Assembly: GCA_002633005.1 (NCBI GenBank)
Contig: NMRA01000312.1
Coordinates: forward strand, 455,194 to 519,193
Source: Phoronis australis
Lineage: Eukaryota > Phoronida > Phoronidae
Reading direction: 5' to 3'
DNA: 64,000 nucleotides
The position numbers were made by a program, and so were the translations under genes. The notes beneath the pieces were generated by a model. The model saw nothing but the letters and a program-made list of their open reading frames with translations, was not told the DNA's origin and ran no database searches. Within the stretch, counting starts at the first letter, position 1, and every line of letters begins with the position of its first letter. This document shows positions 43,001 through 49,687 of this stretch, piece by piece.

Positions 43001-46000
43001 TGATGACAGCTTAGCAGCAGCAAGGTTTGTTCTGAAATTCGGTTTGATCGTACTAAAAACTTGTAACGAAATGAAACAAGTTCCGATAATTTGTTGTGAC
43101 ATGTACGCAACATTGTGCCGGTGTCGCGTGAAATTTCTTCCCCGTGAAATTTCTTCACAGCTGATAAAAGAATCAGGGAGAAAAGAAACAAGTCAAGGTC
43201 AGGTGACGTAATCGCTAAAAGCCGACTCAGGAGAACGCATCACAATTTCAGCAGCAGCCAAATAACGACAGAACGCCAACTTTTCCAACACCGGTAAATA
43301 CGTTATAGTTTACTCAAGGAAGAGAGTACTTTTGTGACACTAATTTTGAGTCAGATTTTATTTGTTCATTTTTGTCCAGATCGGCACAAACCTGTATATT
43401 TAGCATACAACTTTGAGCCAAGACTAGAGCAACCGACGGTATGCGATGACCTTCCCCTTAGAAGACACCTTTTTCGAAGAGTTCGAACAACCAGGAGCCA
43501 TACAAAAAGGCATGGCGAAACTTTTACAGCACTGTGGCAAACAGTAAAAATAAGAACGGCTGATACAATGATAAAATACGATGTAAACTCTTCACAATAT
43601 GACACAGCAATATGTGATAAACAGTCGAGGCCCCACCAGCCACGTCACTGACATGTCAGCCAATCAGTGATCGATGTCTGGATTTCAGTCTTTTGACAAT
43701 AACAATAACTATGAATGAGCTTTTGTTTACTGAGCGCGCAACTCGGAAAAATGTGAGATTCATTTGTATGTTAGAATCGGTTAACTGCTGCATCATTTTT
43801 ACTACAGTGCCCTTTTAACTCGACTCAATTTCAAATGGGTTTAACCTACTTTCAACTCTAACTAACTGCCACTAACCCATGCCGGGGTATTTGTAGTCTC
43901 TTACAATGTTCTGGAAGTTTTCACCAATTCAAGGACATTTTAGAACTTTTTAGAATCTACCCAATCATTCTCCAAACTTATACTAGGCTCTAGAATGTTC
44001 TAGGTTATATTAATCACTAACATACTGGAACTTCTAGAGGTTTCATTGCTATTCTATTGTAACCAAAATACATCACCACTGTCCTGACGTCGTGGAACAT
44101 GTCAATCAAAAACTGTCTGTTCGTACACAGGCAGGACAATAAAATAAAACTTACTAAACTAAGACCAGTGTCAGTCTACTCCTGACAAGAATAGATTGGT
44201 CTCTTGAGTGGTACATCGTGTGACTTAGCAGTAGCTCTGTAAATCCAGACAAAAATATGTGATAACACAACGGTGGAAGTTCATGTCGACCTCTTTTTAT
44301 ATTTCATTTTCATATTTCGTTTCATTTGATCACATTTTTATCTAGAAGTAAACATCAGTATCATCTATTTCTAAAGCACCTTTCAGTTCTGAGGAAATAT
44401 TGCAATGCCTTCTAGAAATATGGCTGTGATAGAAGACTTAACTCGACCAAGCAAGTAGATATGTGTGGAGAATGTGAAGGTCGCAACAACAAATGTAAGA
44501 AAGTAGACGGTGTCTACAACCGTAAGCTCAAATACGGTAAGTTGTGTGGTGCAAAACTGGGGTGAGTTCCGTAGAGCGAGTTTTGGGAGCTTAGCGAAAT
44601 CAGCGAAGACCATGGAAGATCACAGTTATGAAAGGCCTGAAATGTTAAATTATGAGACTAAACTCTTTATTTCTGTTTATTAAGAAAAAACGATTTGCCC
44701 GCAAATATTTTGCAAGTGTCGTGCATTGCGGAACAAGCCCTGTTTTTACAAAAGTATTGAATGAAGGTTTCTTTGTTTATCTTTAGTTTCTTTGTTCTAT
44801 ACAGCCTCAACAAATTCCCTATTACTATTTTACGCCAGATTAATAACATTTAGGTAAGTTGTGAGGCAACTCTTCACGTACTTCGGATGCATTTTGCATT
44901 CCAACGGGAACCGTTTTATCGAAGGTGGTAGCTGAGACGAGATTGAGAATGCGACGTTAGGTTTCCTTACTAAAACGAAACTTCGCAACTGATGTAAATT
45001 CTACCTCATTCCGCATTTTGGTTTTCTCTTCATCAACTACTTCAGATCAATTGTGTGCCCATAAAAATTTAAGATGTGATTAGTGGCACGACCTTTGGTA
45101 AAAATGGTCGTACAAGACTATTGCTTTTATTTGCAATGCTGTGTACTATCTTCTGCGCATTTTTGTTAATTTTAGGGTATCACAAAGTGCTCAAACTTGC
45201 TAAAGGAACACGACATATCAACATAAAGAAACCGTACTCGCCATTTTACCTCAGTAAGTAAGCTATACATTTAGCTTTGATTTTTGAACCATGAAAACCA
45301 AATCGACTTCTTTCACTGGGGATATTATTAATAATTTAGAGTTCGAAAGTTTAAAATACGTCTCCTTATGCTATAGGTGTCAAAGACAACGAAGTTGATA
45401 AGTATTACGTAGACCCTGTGAAGCATCACGCGCCAGAAATAGAATTTATTGCAAGAGGGTCCAAATTCAAATATATCTATAACGGTGACGAGCGCCTGAC
45501 AACGGAGGGGCCGTTGATGGGAGATATTGATATAGAGGTAAGTATACTTTGGTGATTAATAGTAATACACGTGAGCTGCACATAAATCGACTGTCTAGTA
45601 AAAATTGGTGCTGATCAAAGGGGAGGCGAAGAGTGTGGCTTTGATGGCAATTAGTGACACTGCAACCAGGGGGCGTGTGACACCGAGGTGTGAGAGCAGC
45701 CTTGATGCGGCAACAGGGTAATTTGTCAGAAAGAACGACCTTTCAGCAGAGGTCGGCCAAGTGTTCTAACACCCCACTTATACCCATATTGTAAAAAGTA
45801 AAAGGCAGACACTGACTCACTGTAATATATGCCCCGCCGATGCTTCTATAGGAGTCAAAATTCAGGAAAATACGGCCGAATCGCAAAATGCTGGCAATAT
45901 GCGCTATGACACATTGTACACATAAATTTTTGAAAGTTAGGTCGAAATCTCTGAGAAATATTGGAGAAATTGGCTACATTAGAAAATTTTCTTACATGGA

Positions 46001-46596
46001 TGTGTGAAAATCGAGAACGTGAAAGACGGCAAAATGCCTAAGATATGTACAAAGGCATCACAGTAGAACACTTTGAAGATGGGTTCAAATACCGTCTGAA
46101 ATTTAGTACGAAATGCGCTTATAGGACAATTGCTCTCTGCACAGACACACGGGCACGCTGACAAGAACACACTTTCTTTTCTTTTATTATTTGAATCCCA
46201 AAAATGTAAGAGTTATGGTACTGTGTCTATAGATCTTGTATTTCTTTATATGACTTAATTCTTTTAGTTTCTGCAGCCGGCTGCGAGTTACCTCTTGACA
46301 TTTAGTTAATTCTAAACTTTTTAAAATAACGTTCGTATCCTTAACCCGTGTGAGATACGGGCCTCATCTGAAGGGTTTACCGGAAATTTATGATCTTATG
46401 AACGATTTTCAAAGTTGGTTTTAAATCTGTATGGGTTTGCTTCGGTAGGCCTATTCACTCTACAACGACGTCGCTTTCTCAATGCGCTACGAGTATGTGG
46501 TTCCCGTCGACGAAGAATTGTTAACACTTGATCCTAAGAAAAGATATAAATGGGAGTTTAGTAGATGGAGCGAATGTAGCAAGACTTGTGGCACAG
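7577..46596 (+). CDS. ADAMTS2/3/14-like procollagen N-proteinase, 18 exons, 3' end not in window
   Basis: A secreted zinc metalloprotease gene that I assembled exon by exon. All 18 exons have GT/AG borders and matching phases: 7577-7627, 13782-14258, 20903-21044, 21740-21939, 22376-22459, 23146-23293, 29149-29254, 33580-33723, 34771-34903, 35393-35506, 37597-37769, 38322-38385, 38563-38656, 40547-40680, 44416-44536, 45176-45253, 45377-45537 and 46449-46596. They sum to 2572 nt (857 codons plus one base) with no stop. Domain order: signal peptide (1-17), propeptide to KRRRRR (248-253), metalloprotease (about 258-455), disintegrin-like, TSP1 (about 560-612), Cys-rich, spacer (729-830), second TSP1 start. 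The segments HETGHVLGMEHDG, GYAPxTGMC and CKQLWC...CKTKKGPP are characteristic of vertebrate ADAMTS2/3/14, which remove N-propeptides from fibrillar procollagens. That substrate is inferred from the family. The remaining TSP1 repeats and the stop codon are missing from the window. Confidence 0.93.
9002..9360. repeat. (CTTA/CTTG/CTGG)n microsatellite with assembly N at 9171
   Basis: Compound tetranucleotide tract in intron 1: CTTG, CTTA, then (after the N) CTTG, CTGG and CTTA runs. Its true length is uncertain because of the join. Confidence 0.95.
9550..9598. repeat. (CA)n microsatellite
   Basis: Dinucleotide ACAC run of about 45 bp in intron 1. Confidence 0.95.
9667..9848. repeat. 60-bp tandem repeat, three copies
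   Basis: Three nearly identical 60-bp units begin TATGTATTTTGATATAGTTA and end TTAGTAAACTGTATGG. Confidence 0.93.
9905..10118. repeat. (CTTA)n microsatellite
   Basis: Mostly perfect CTTA repeats with degenerate edges in intron 1. Confidence 0.92.
10119..13781. other. Rest of ADAMTS intron 1; no gene supported
   Basis: AT-rich intron. Overlapping frames at 12549-12878 (minus) and 12676-12858 (plus) have no recognisable motif. A tempting 31-nt mini-exon at about 13380 is out of phase with both neighbours. Confidence 0.45.
13782..14258 (+). CDS. ADAMTS exon 2: propeptide
   Basis: 159 codons encode most of the propeptide. The exon must start after the TTTAG at 13777-13781, because that TAG is in frame. 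It ends at GTGAGT after MSACDGL. The DCFFQG and S-CDGL segments near the end match the conserved reprolysin-family propeptide block (DCxYxG...S-CxGL). NIT and NSS sequons are present, as expected for secreted protein. The donor is phase 0. Confidence 0.9.
15035..15388. repeat. Tandem duplication of about 176 bp
   Basis: Two diverged copies in intron 2 share AACAGAATTCAACCTGCTCA, TTTGTTCGTAAAG and TTCTGTTGATATCAAAGCAT. Confidence 0.8.
17130..17470. repeat. SINE-like relic in intron 2
   Basis: A tRNA-like stretch read on minus (GAxTCGATCCCC...TGACCTGCACGC...GCTCGGC on the plus strand) is followed by a TTGCGAGAAAAGTGAGATCACG and TTCGCGAGATATG block. The same second block occurs near 12595, 20460 and 47090. 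Confidence 0.45.
19870..20425. repeat. 39-bp minisatellite, about 14 copies
   Basis: Units read AACTAGAATCTATGTATATG then AGTCCCAGTATAAGGGCTT. They are nearly identical, with rare TATTATG one-base insertions and GTGTAAG variants, implying recent expansion. It lies in intron 2, about 480 bp before exon 3. Confidence 0.97.
20604..20672 (-). pseudogene. tRNA-Leu-like relic or SINE head
   Basis: On the minus strand a GTTCGAATCCCACCC B box and a TTCAGGT (CAG) anticodon loop are clear. The acceptor stem is mismatched and the variable arm is missing. It is probably a tRNA-derived SINE end; adjacent sequence (20428-20520) matches the GCAAGA...CGCGATAT dispersed family. Confidence 0.55.
20903..21044 (+). 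CDS. ADAMTS exon 3: propeptide, IEP block
   Basis: It starts after CTCGTTAG and ends before GTAAGA (AAAG|GTAAGA), from phase 0 to phase 1. It continues S-CDGL with LGVL...GEEFFIEPM and THALYKKP, the family G-I...EFxIEP...H-xY+ pattern. The codons are intact. Confidence 0.93.
21740..21939 (+). CDS. ADAMTS exon 4: furin site and start of the catalytic domain
   Basis: Acceptor AATTACAG and donor GTGAGT, phase 1 to phase 0. It encodes a polybasic KRRRRR stretch (residues 248-253 of the model) where proprotein convertases would release the propeptide. This is followed by [13 protein letters not shown], the first strand of the reprolysin fold, and [11 protein letters not shown], the first helix. 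The DNA coding for the basic site also contains TGACGTCA (21828-21835). Confidence 0.94.
22376..22459 (+). CDS. ADAMTS exon 5: metalloprotease domain
   Basis: 28 codons, phase 0 to phase 0, acceptor CATTTTAAG and donor [31 protein letters not shown] continues the first helix and gives the edge strand (I-V-x-L at its end) of the reprolysin domain. Confidence 0.93.
23146..23293 (+). CDS. ADAMTS exon 6: metalloprotease domain
   Basis: I chose the acceptor CGCCAG (AG at 23144-23145) because it keeps the previous phase 0; an in-frame TAA lies at 23122. The donor is GCAG|GTAAAC, phase 1. It encodes [13 protein letters not shown], then an acidic and histidine-rich stretch, then [14 protein letters not shown]. 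This is the family L-xFC-W...H.D.AILxTR.D pattern, including the first conserved Cys of the domain. Confidence 0.9.
24310..27845. mobile_element. Candidate inverted-end insertion in intron 6
   Basis: The left end (24300-24370) AATGGGGCTATTCGGAGAAT...GTACTAGTGGTGAT is mirrored at 27790-27850 on the other strand (AATGGGGCTATTCAGAAAAT...GTACTAGTGGTGAT). About 3.5 kb lies between, without a transposase I recognise. It is probably a non-autonomous DNA element or an old palindromic pair of repeats. Confidence 0.45.
29149..29254 (+). CDS. ADAMTS exon 7: first half of the zinc site
   Basis: Acceptor GAATTTTAG, donor GTAAGA, phase 1 to phase 2. It encodes GYAPITGMC...SC and ends in [12 protein letters not shown]398 and H402 are zinc ligands and E399 is the catalytic glutamate. 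The codon for V403 is split with exon 8, so the HExxHxxGxxHD signature is divided by a 4.3-kb intron. Confidence 0.96.
29345..29428 (-). tRNA. tRNA-Leu (CAG)
   Basis: 84-nt type II tRNA on the minus strand, nested in ADAMTS intron 7. The acceptor GTCAGGG pairs perfectly with CCCTGAC, with discriminator A. The D arm is GGCCGAGCGGTC, the anticodon loop TTCAGGT, the variable arm stem CTGG/CCAG, and the B box GGTTCGAATTC (one wobble in the T stem). TTTTTT follows about 15 nt downstream. It appears functional. Confidence 0.93.
29680..29836 (-). mobile_element. MITE relic, inverted copy
   Basis: Reverse-orientation relative of the 39759 MITE: AATCACGTGTTCTCATTTAAAATA...TCACGTAATCTC...GCTTTTTAGCGAGGTCCTAG. 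Only one end is clear. Confidence 0.6.
30200..30350. repeat. Short palindromic dispersed repeat (GGCGCAGCACTG family)
   Basis: ATGGGCGGCGCAGCACTGAA...TATAGCCCCC...CTATGGTGCGCTGCC. A related copy lies at 39541-39600. Ends ATGGGTGGCGCA and TGCGCCGTCCAT are near inverted repeats, suggesting a tiny MITE. Confidence 0.6.
30928..32760 (+). mobile_element. 5'-truncated, frameshifted LINE with RNase H
   Basis: Pieces of a non-LTR retrotransposon ORF in several frames. From 30928 there is the C-terminal part of a reverse transcriptase ([16 protein letters not shown]...[16 protein letters not shown]), then a frame change into a [10 protein letters not shown]...[14 protein letters not shown] segment. 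From about 31800 there is RNase H ([18 protein letters not shown]...AEVTAINR, then after another frameshift [18 protein letters not shown]). At about 32440 there is a C-x2-C...H...C cluster (CPECG...HLVESCPAF). This suggests an I, R1 or similar RNase-H-bearing clade. It is dead: frameshifts, internal gaps and no 5' half. Confidence 0.85.
32852..32935 (-). tRNA. tRNA-Leu (CAG)
   Basis: 84-nt second copy in the same ADAMTS intron, 3.4 kb from the first. Acceptor GTCAGGG/CCCTGAC, anticodon loop TTCAGGT, variable arm CTGG/CTAG with wobble, canonical B box GGTTCGAATCC and a perfect T stem. TTTTT follows within 10 nt. It starts about 100 bp after the LINE relic. It appears functional. Confidence 0.95.
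33580..33723 (+). CDS. ADAMTS exon 8: end of the zinc site and Met-turn
   Basis: Acceptor CACATTGCAG, donor GTAAGT, phase 2 to phase 2. It completes the site with LGMEHDG (third ligand H408, then the D409 that marks ADAM/ADAMTS enzymes). GNIMA supplies the Met-turn M425 and WTECSKK follows, as in ADAMTS2-type enzymes. All catalytic residues are present, so the enzyme is predicted to be active. Confidence 0.96.
34771..34903 (+). CDS. ADAMTS exon 9: disintegrin-like domain
   Basis: Acceptor TTTCCAG, donor GTAAGT, phase 2 to phase 0. It encodes YKCLRDNP...[23 protein letters not shown]. The sequence x-Y-x-EQC+-xFG-G...C is the start of the ADAMTS disintegrin-like domain, which supports the catalytic domain structurally. 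Confidence 0.94.
35393..35506 (+). CDS. ADAMTS exon 10: disintegrin-like domain, CKQLWC block
   Basis: 38 codons, phase 0 at both ends, after TTAAACAG and before [14 protein letters not shown] and [15 protein letters not shown] closely resemble the ADAMTS2/3/14 sequence and are the best subfamily marker in the gene. Confidence 0.95.
35775..35870 (+). mobile_element. MITE relic, same family as 39759
   Basis: CTAGGACCTCGCTAGAAAAGC...GAGATTACGTGAGATATTGCCGTGTATTTTAAATGAGAGCACGTGATTTTGGCTA. The right terminus is lost. Confidence 0.65.
36027..36951. mobile_element. 925-bp foldback element in intron 10
   Basis: The left arm (36027 to about 36300) and right arm (about 36671 to 36951) are inverted copies of each other with few differences. 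They begin and end AGGCARTGACCATCGCCTCTG. The arms also contain an internal CATCGCCTCTG/CAGAGGCGATG mirror near each terminus. The roughly 370-bp loop shows no transposase. I saw no clear target-site duplication. Confidence 0.85.
37597..37769 (+). CDS. ADAMTS exon 11: end of disintegrin-like domain and central TSP1
   Basis: It starts after TTTGTTATAG with WCTEGKCV, completing the disintegrin-like cysteines, and ends at GC|GTGAGT (phase 2). The TSP1 repeat begins [14 protein letters not shown]. The WxxWxxW motif fits C-mannosylation. CSRSCDAG matches the CxxS/TCxxG O-fucosylation consensus. Confidence 0.95.
38322..38385 (+). CDS. ADAMTS exon 12: TSP1 end
   Basis: A short 64-nt exon, phase 2 to phase 0, between GCATTTTAG and GTAACT. 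It encodes [13 protein letters not shown]...STCNLQ, the last TSP1 cysteines (PxxxGxxCxG...xxxCN pattern). Confidence 0.93.
38563..38656 (+). CDS. ADAMTS exon 13: start of Cys-rich domain
   Basis: Acceptor ACTATTATAG, donor GTAAGT, phase 0 to phase 1. It encodes [17 protein letters not shown], the standard CP....DFR..QC..YN opening of the ADAMTS Cys-rich domain. Confidence 0.94.
39541..39600. repeat. Short palindromic repeat (GGCGCAGCACTG family)
   Basis: ATGGGTGGCGCAGCACTG...CCTATGGTGCGCCGTCCAT; second member of the family seen at 30200. Confidence 0.6.
39759..39866. mobile_element. MITE of about 108 bp with 19-bp TIRs
   Basis: The left end CGCTAGGACCTCGCTAAAA and right end TTTTAGCTAGGTCCTAGCG are inverted repeats with one mismatch. 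A further TAGGTCCTAGCG follows to 39878. The core GCGAGATTACGTGAGATATTGCCGTG is shared with 29680, 35775 and, more divergently, with blocks inside the tRNA-Ala array (for example 51255-51310). Confidence 0.8.
40265..40498. repeat. 38-bp minisatellite, about 6 copies
   Basis: Unit TTAAAAATGTGGTGACATTG then GTGGTGCTGGTAGTAGTA, with exact 38-bp spacing except one copy of 36. It ends about 50 bp before the exon 14 acceptor. Confidence 0.96.
40547..40680 (+). CDS. ADAMTS exon 14: Cys-rich domain
   Basis: Acceptor CTTACTTCAG, donor GTATGT, phase 1 to phase 0. It encodes MCKLTC...VIDGTPC...ICVKGKCQ, the core of the Cys-rich domain (C+L.C...V.DGTPC....ICV.G.C). A 38-bp minisatellite ends about 50 bp upstream of the acceptor. 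Confidence 0.95.
40681..44415. other. ADAMTS intron 14; no gene supported
   Basis: 3.7 kb. The longest frame (42468-42875, plus, 135 codons) has no motif or splice support. A stretch at about 43890-44050 is rich in GAA/TTC pairs (see findings). Confidence 0.4.
44416..44536 (+). CDS. ADAMTS exon 15: Cys-rich/spacer junction
   Basis: The acceptor GCCTTCTAG is fixed by an in-frame TAG at 44413. The donor is GTAAGT, phase 0 to phase 1. It encodes YGCDR...[21 protein letters not shown], the GCD...D.CG.C.G.N..C..V.G.. motif that closes the Cys-rich domain. Confidence 0.95.
45176..45253 (+). CDS. ADAMTS exon 16: spacer domain
   Basis: Acceptor AATTTTAG, donor GTAAGT, phase 1 to phase 1. It encodes [19 protein letters not shown], the GY..V..IP.GA..I.I.. 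start of the spacer. The hydrophobic stretch read in the same frame just upstream (45118-45175) is intron, not a membrane anchor. Confidence 0.92.
45377..45537 (+). CDS. ADAMTS exon 17: spacer domain
   Basis: Acceptor GCTATAG, donor GTAAGT, phase 1 to phase 0. It encodes beta-rich spacer sequence with [20 protein letters not shown], matching the family Y......E.....GPL...I pattern. The spacer usually mediates substrate and matrix binding. Confidence 0.93.
46449..46596 (+). CDS. ADAMTS exon 18: spacer end and start of second TSP1
   Basis: Acceptor CTTCGGTAG, donor GTAAGT, phase 0 to phase 1. It encodes the last spacer strand ([11 protein letters not shown]-like) and then [16 protein letters not shown], the first third of TSP1-2 with another O-fucosylation consensus (CSKTCGTG). 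The exon ends mid-repeat with a strong donor, so the gene continues. I found no matching acceptor exon up to 64000. Confidence 0.94.
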
Positions 46597-46884
46597 GTAA
46601 GTAACCTGAATCTCGCATTGTTCTTTAAAACCATTCTTAAGAACCATCGAGTGTTGACTTTTCTACCTCCACGCGTTTTATTTGTCGTCTATTCACCTTG
46701 GTAATTATGCCATGCTTAAAGTCGGGCAATACCTCGAGGTACTTCAAGATTATTATTAAGTAGAGCTAACTTGCACGTCAGTCACATACACACATTCCTT
46801 CCGACAGAAATGCTGTGTTTTAAGAAGTCATATCCTACTATGGAATTTATAACACAATGTCGAGAAAACCATGCTAAACCAATC

Positions 46885-46957
46885 TGGACAATCCGGGTAT
46901 CGATCCCGGTACCTCCTGAATGCAAAGTAAGCGCTCTACCATTATTGCAAATTACCC
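46885..46957 (-). pseudogene. tRNA-Ala (TGC) pseudogene
   Basis: The T arm and B box (GGGATCGATACCC) and the TTTGCAT anticodon loop are preserved. The anticodon stem is broken, the A box reads TGCAATAATGG, and the 5' acceptor strand no longer pairs. Confidence 0.8.
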
Positions 46958-47393
46958 AGGGTGTATCATGGCCATGTCAAAGCGCTTATCGTACAATCGA
47001 CGTTATACCAAAAGTTACAATATTTTGCAAAAGTAGAATTGGAAAATCTGGGTACCGATCGCGAGTTGCGTTCCATTGAGCAATTTTCTAGCAAGAATTG
47101 CGAGATCACACATGTCTTTGCGAGATGTAGCCATGAATTACGAGACTTACAACACATCACACTGTAGACAATACTCATTTCAATTGTTTAAAGGTTGGTT
47201 TACCGACTAATCGCTATGGAATTTCTATGTGGCGTCTACGGAACGCTTCCTGGTAGCTTTTGCATGCTAAAGGAGCGCTGCACTATTTGAGCTAATTCAA
47301 ACTGTTGACTAGAGGAATTTCACCATGTTAAGCTGCTTATTTTATGAAAGAATTGGCAACATGAGCTAGAGAAAACTTGTAAAACCAAATTGG

Positions 47394-47466
47394 AGAATCC
47401 ACGTATCTATCCCAGTACATTTAGCATGTAGAGAGAGCACTCCATAACTTGAGCTGCGTCCCCGTG
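47394..47466 (-). pseudogene. Decayed tRNA-Ala relic
   Basis: Plus-strand TTGGAGAATCCACGTATCTATCCCAGTAC...AGCATG...GAGAGAGCACTCCATAACTTGAGCTG aligns along the whole tRNA-Ala but the stems are lost. Confidence 0.65.
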
Positions 47467-47559
47467 TCTAGCAAACACTCAGCGCAAACAGAATTGAAGG
47501 CTTATCGATTTTGTCCTGATTCTGTGAAATGGATATAAATCAAATGAAATTACAAGTAC

Positions 47560-48970
47560 GGGGGAAAATGGTGGCTGAGTGTGTGAGTACTAAGCAAATC
47601 GAACTCCTTGAAGTATTCACTGAACTATGAAAATGTTAACCGGTTATATTTCGCTTTCTGTAGCAACGACGAATCAAATCGTCTGCTATCTTATATTCAC
47701 AGTTTGTGACTTAATGACGTCATGTTATAATTAGTAGTGACCCGAATGCTACCCAATGAGCCAAGTGAATGCCTTAGTTCATCGCTAAGAAAAAAATGCG
47801 AATGATTGAGTAACAAGCAACTTGTAAAATGGTGAATCTTCGAGTGAATATATTCTTTTGAAGGGTTGATTTTAGTTCAGTTATATTTGACGTATTGTTT
47901 CTGCAGATTAATGTTTTCATGCGATCGTAATTTCGACGTGTATATATCGAGTTTGATATCTATGACACTTGAAATTCTGCGGTTTCTGTGTACGAACTTC
48001 TGGCAACCCCGTTTAAGGATTGGTTTACCGACTACTCTATGACATGTACCTATGACGCGTACCTATGACGCGTACCTATGACGCGTACCTATGACGCGTA
48101 CCTATGACGCGTACCTATGACGCGTACCTACGGCACGTACCTATGACGCGTACCTATGACGCGTACCTATGACGCTTACCTATGACGCGTACCTATGACG
48201 CGTACCTATGACGCGTACCTATGACGTGTACCTTGACGTTGTGTTGTATCGTGGATTAGAAGAGAATTTGGAAACAATTATGCAAAAGCCAAATTGGGAA
48301 GCAGGCGTCGGTCGCCGAACCTCTTGCATTCNTATTCACAGTTTGTGACTTAATGACGTCATGTTATAATTAGTAGTGACCCGAATGCTACCCAATGAGC
48401 CAAGTGAATGCCTTAGTTCATCGCTAAGTAAAAAATGCGAATGATTGAGTAACAAGCAACTTGTAAAATGGTGAATCTTCGAGTGAATATATTCTTTTGA
48501 AGGGTTGATTTTAGTTCAGTTATATTTGACGTATTGTTTCTGCAGATTAATGTTTTCATGCGATCGTAATTTCGACGTGTATAGATCGAGTTTGATATCT
48601 ATGACACTTGAAATTCTGCGGTTTCTGTGTACGAACTTCTGGCAACCCCGTTTAAGGATTGGTTTACCGACTACTCTATGACATGTACCTATGACGCGTA
48701 CCTATGACGCGTACCTATGACGCGTACCTATGACGCGTACCTATGACGCGTACCTATGACGCGTACCTACGGCACGTACCTATGACGCGTACCTATGACG
48801 CGTACCTATGACGCTTACCTATGACGCGTACCTATGACGCGTACCTATGACGCGTACCTATGACGTGTACCTTGACGTTGTGTTGTATCGTGGATTAGAA
48901 GAGAATTTGGAAACAATTATGCAAAAGCCAAATTGGGAAGCAGGCGTCGGTCGCCGAACCTCTTGCATTC
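47560..48970. repeat. Dispersed repeat with false duplication around N at 48332
   Basis: 47694-48331 and 48333-48970 match at a constant offset of 639 with about two substitutions. The left copy ends and the right copy begins exactly at the N, as for an unmerged contig overlap. The sequence is a diverged relative of the repeat at 366-720 (shared ACCGGTTATATTTCGC, AATGACGTCATGT, CCAATGAGCC, GAATCTTCGAGTGAATA). Confidence 0.87.
48036..48235. repeat. 13-bp minisatellite, about 15 copies
   Basis: Unit CGTACCTATGACG. It is repeated in the false-duplicate copy at 48675-48874. Confidence 0.95.
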
Positions 48971-49619
48971 AAAACGCGATTTACACCATAAAGAGCTACC
49001 GGGATTTTCTGTAGATAAGCTCATGGGCGTGTATTCAAGTGTCTTAGTAACACCAAATAAACGTTCGGGCGTTTATTCGGAAAACGGTGGCGTGTAAACG
49101 GAAAGTCATGCTTTTGTTGACTTTGTCATTTTTACTTAAAACTGTGTTTTTATATTTTATAATTTATGTTTCGTCAAAATCTTGTTCCTTTTTATAAATG
49201 GTCAATGCTCCACAAAACTAAACTTGTAACAAACAGTTGACGCTGAGTGGGTTTAAAGAGGAAATTTTCCATGGGCGTTTCATCAGGTGGACTTATCTAC
49301 GGGAAATCACCCACTATGTATCCTGGTCGTGTCATATTACTTTGTATTAGGAATAAGAGTAGACGCAAGAATCTCGCTGAGGAAGCGAGTGCTGTCACGT
49401 GCTTCGGGTCATGTCAGGTTCTTTACCTTATTCCATGACTTAACATAACAGAAGTCTACCGTTTACGCTAATTCTAACCAATGTGACCTTGTTTGTTTCC
49501 CATACAAAGCGAGCACTATTTTATTATTGGAGTTCGTTGCCATAATAAAATATAGTGGCCGTGTCACGAGACCAGGCTCAAGTTTTTTGTTATTTGAACA
49601 GTCATGCATCAATTATATT

Positions 49620-49687
49620 CTGAGAATCCTGGTATCGGTACTTCTCGCATGCTAAGCGACCGCTTTACAACTTGAGCTAATTGCCCA
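49620..49687 (-). pseudogene. tRNA-Ala (AGC) pseudogene at the left array edge
   Basis: The anticodon loop TTAGCAT is recognisable and the flank (CACTTTAG...CCATATCAAATTC) matches that of the intact AGC genes. About 5 nt are deleted in the T arm and the anticodon stem is mismatched (CGGTC against GCGAG). Confidence 0.75.

Larger units (their letters stand above)
46597..47560. other. Post-exon-18 sequence with tRNA-Ala relics
   Basis: No TSP1 continuation found. It contains the tRNA-Ala pseudogene at 46885, a second relic at about 47394-47466, and a GCAAGAATTGCGAGATCACA...TTTGCGAGATG dispersed block at about 47080-47140. Confidence 0.5.

Noticed and set aside
45076-45261. A 61-codon frame with a strong hydrophobic segment that looks like a transmembrane protein
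   Set aside because: Its second half is ADAMTS exon 16. The hydrophobic part is intron before the TTTTAG acceptor, and ADAMTS spacers have no membrane anchor.
48036-48874. Two separate 13-bp minisatellites
   Set aside because: The second is the false duplicate across the N at 48332; counted as one locus.
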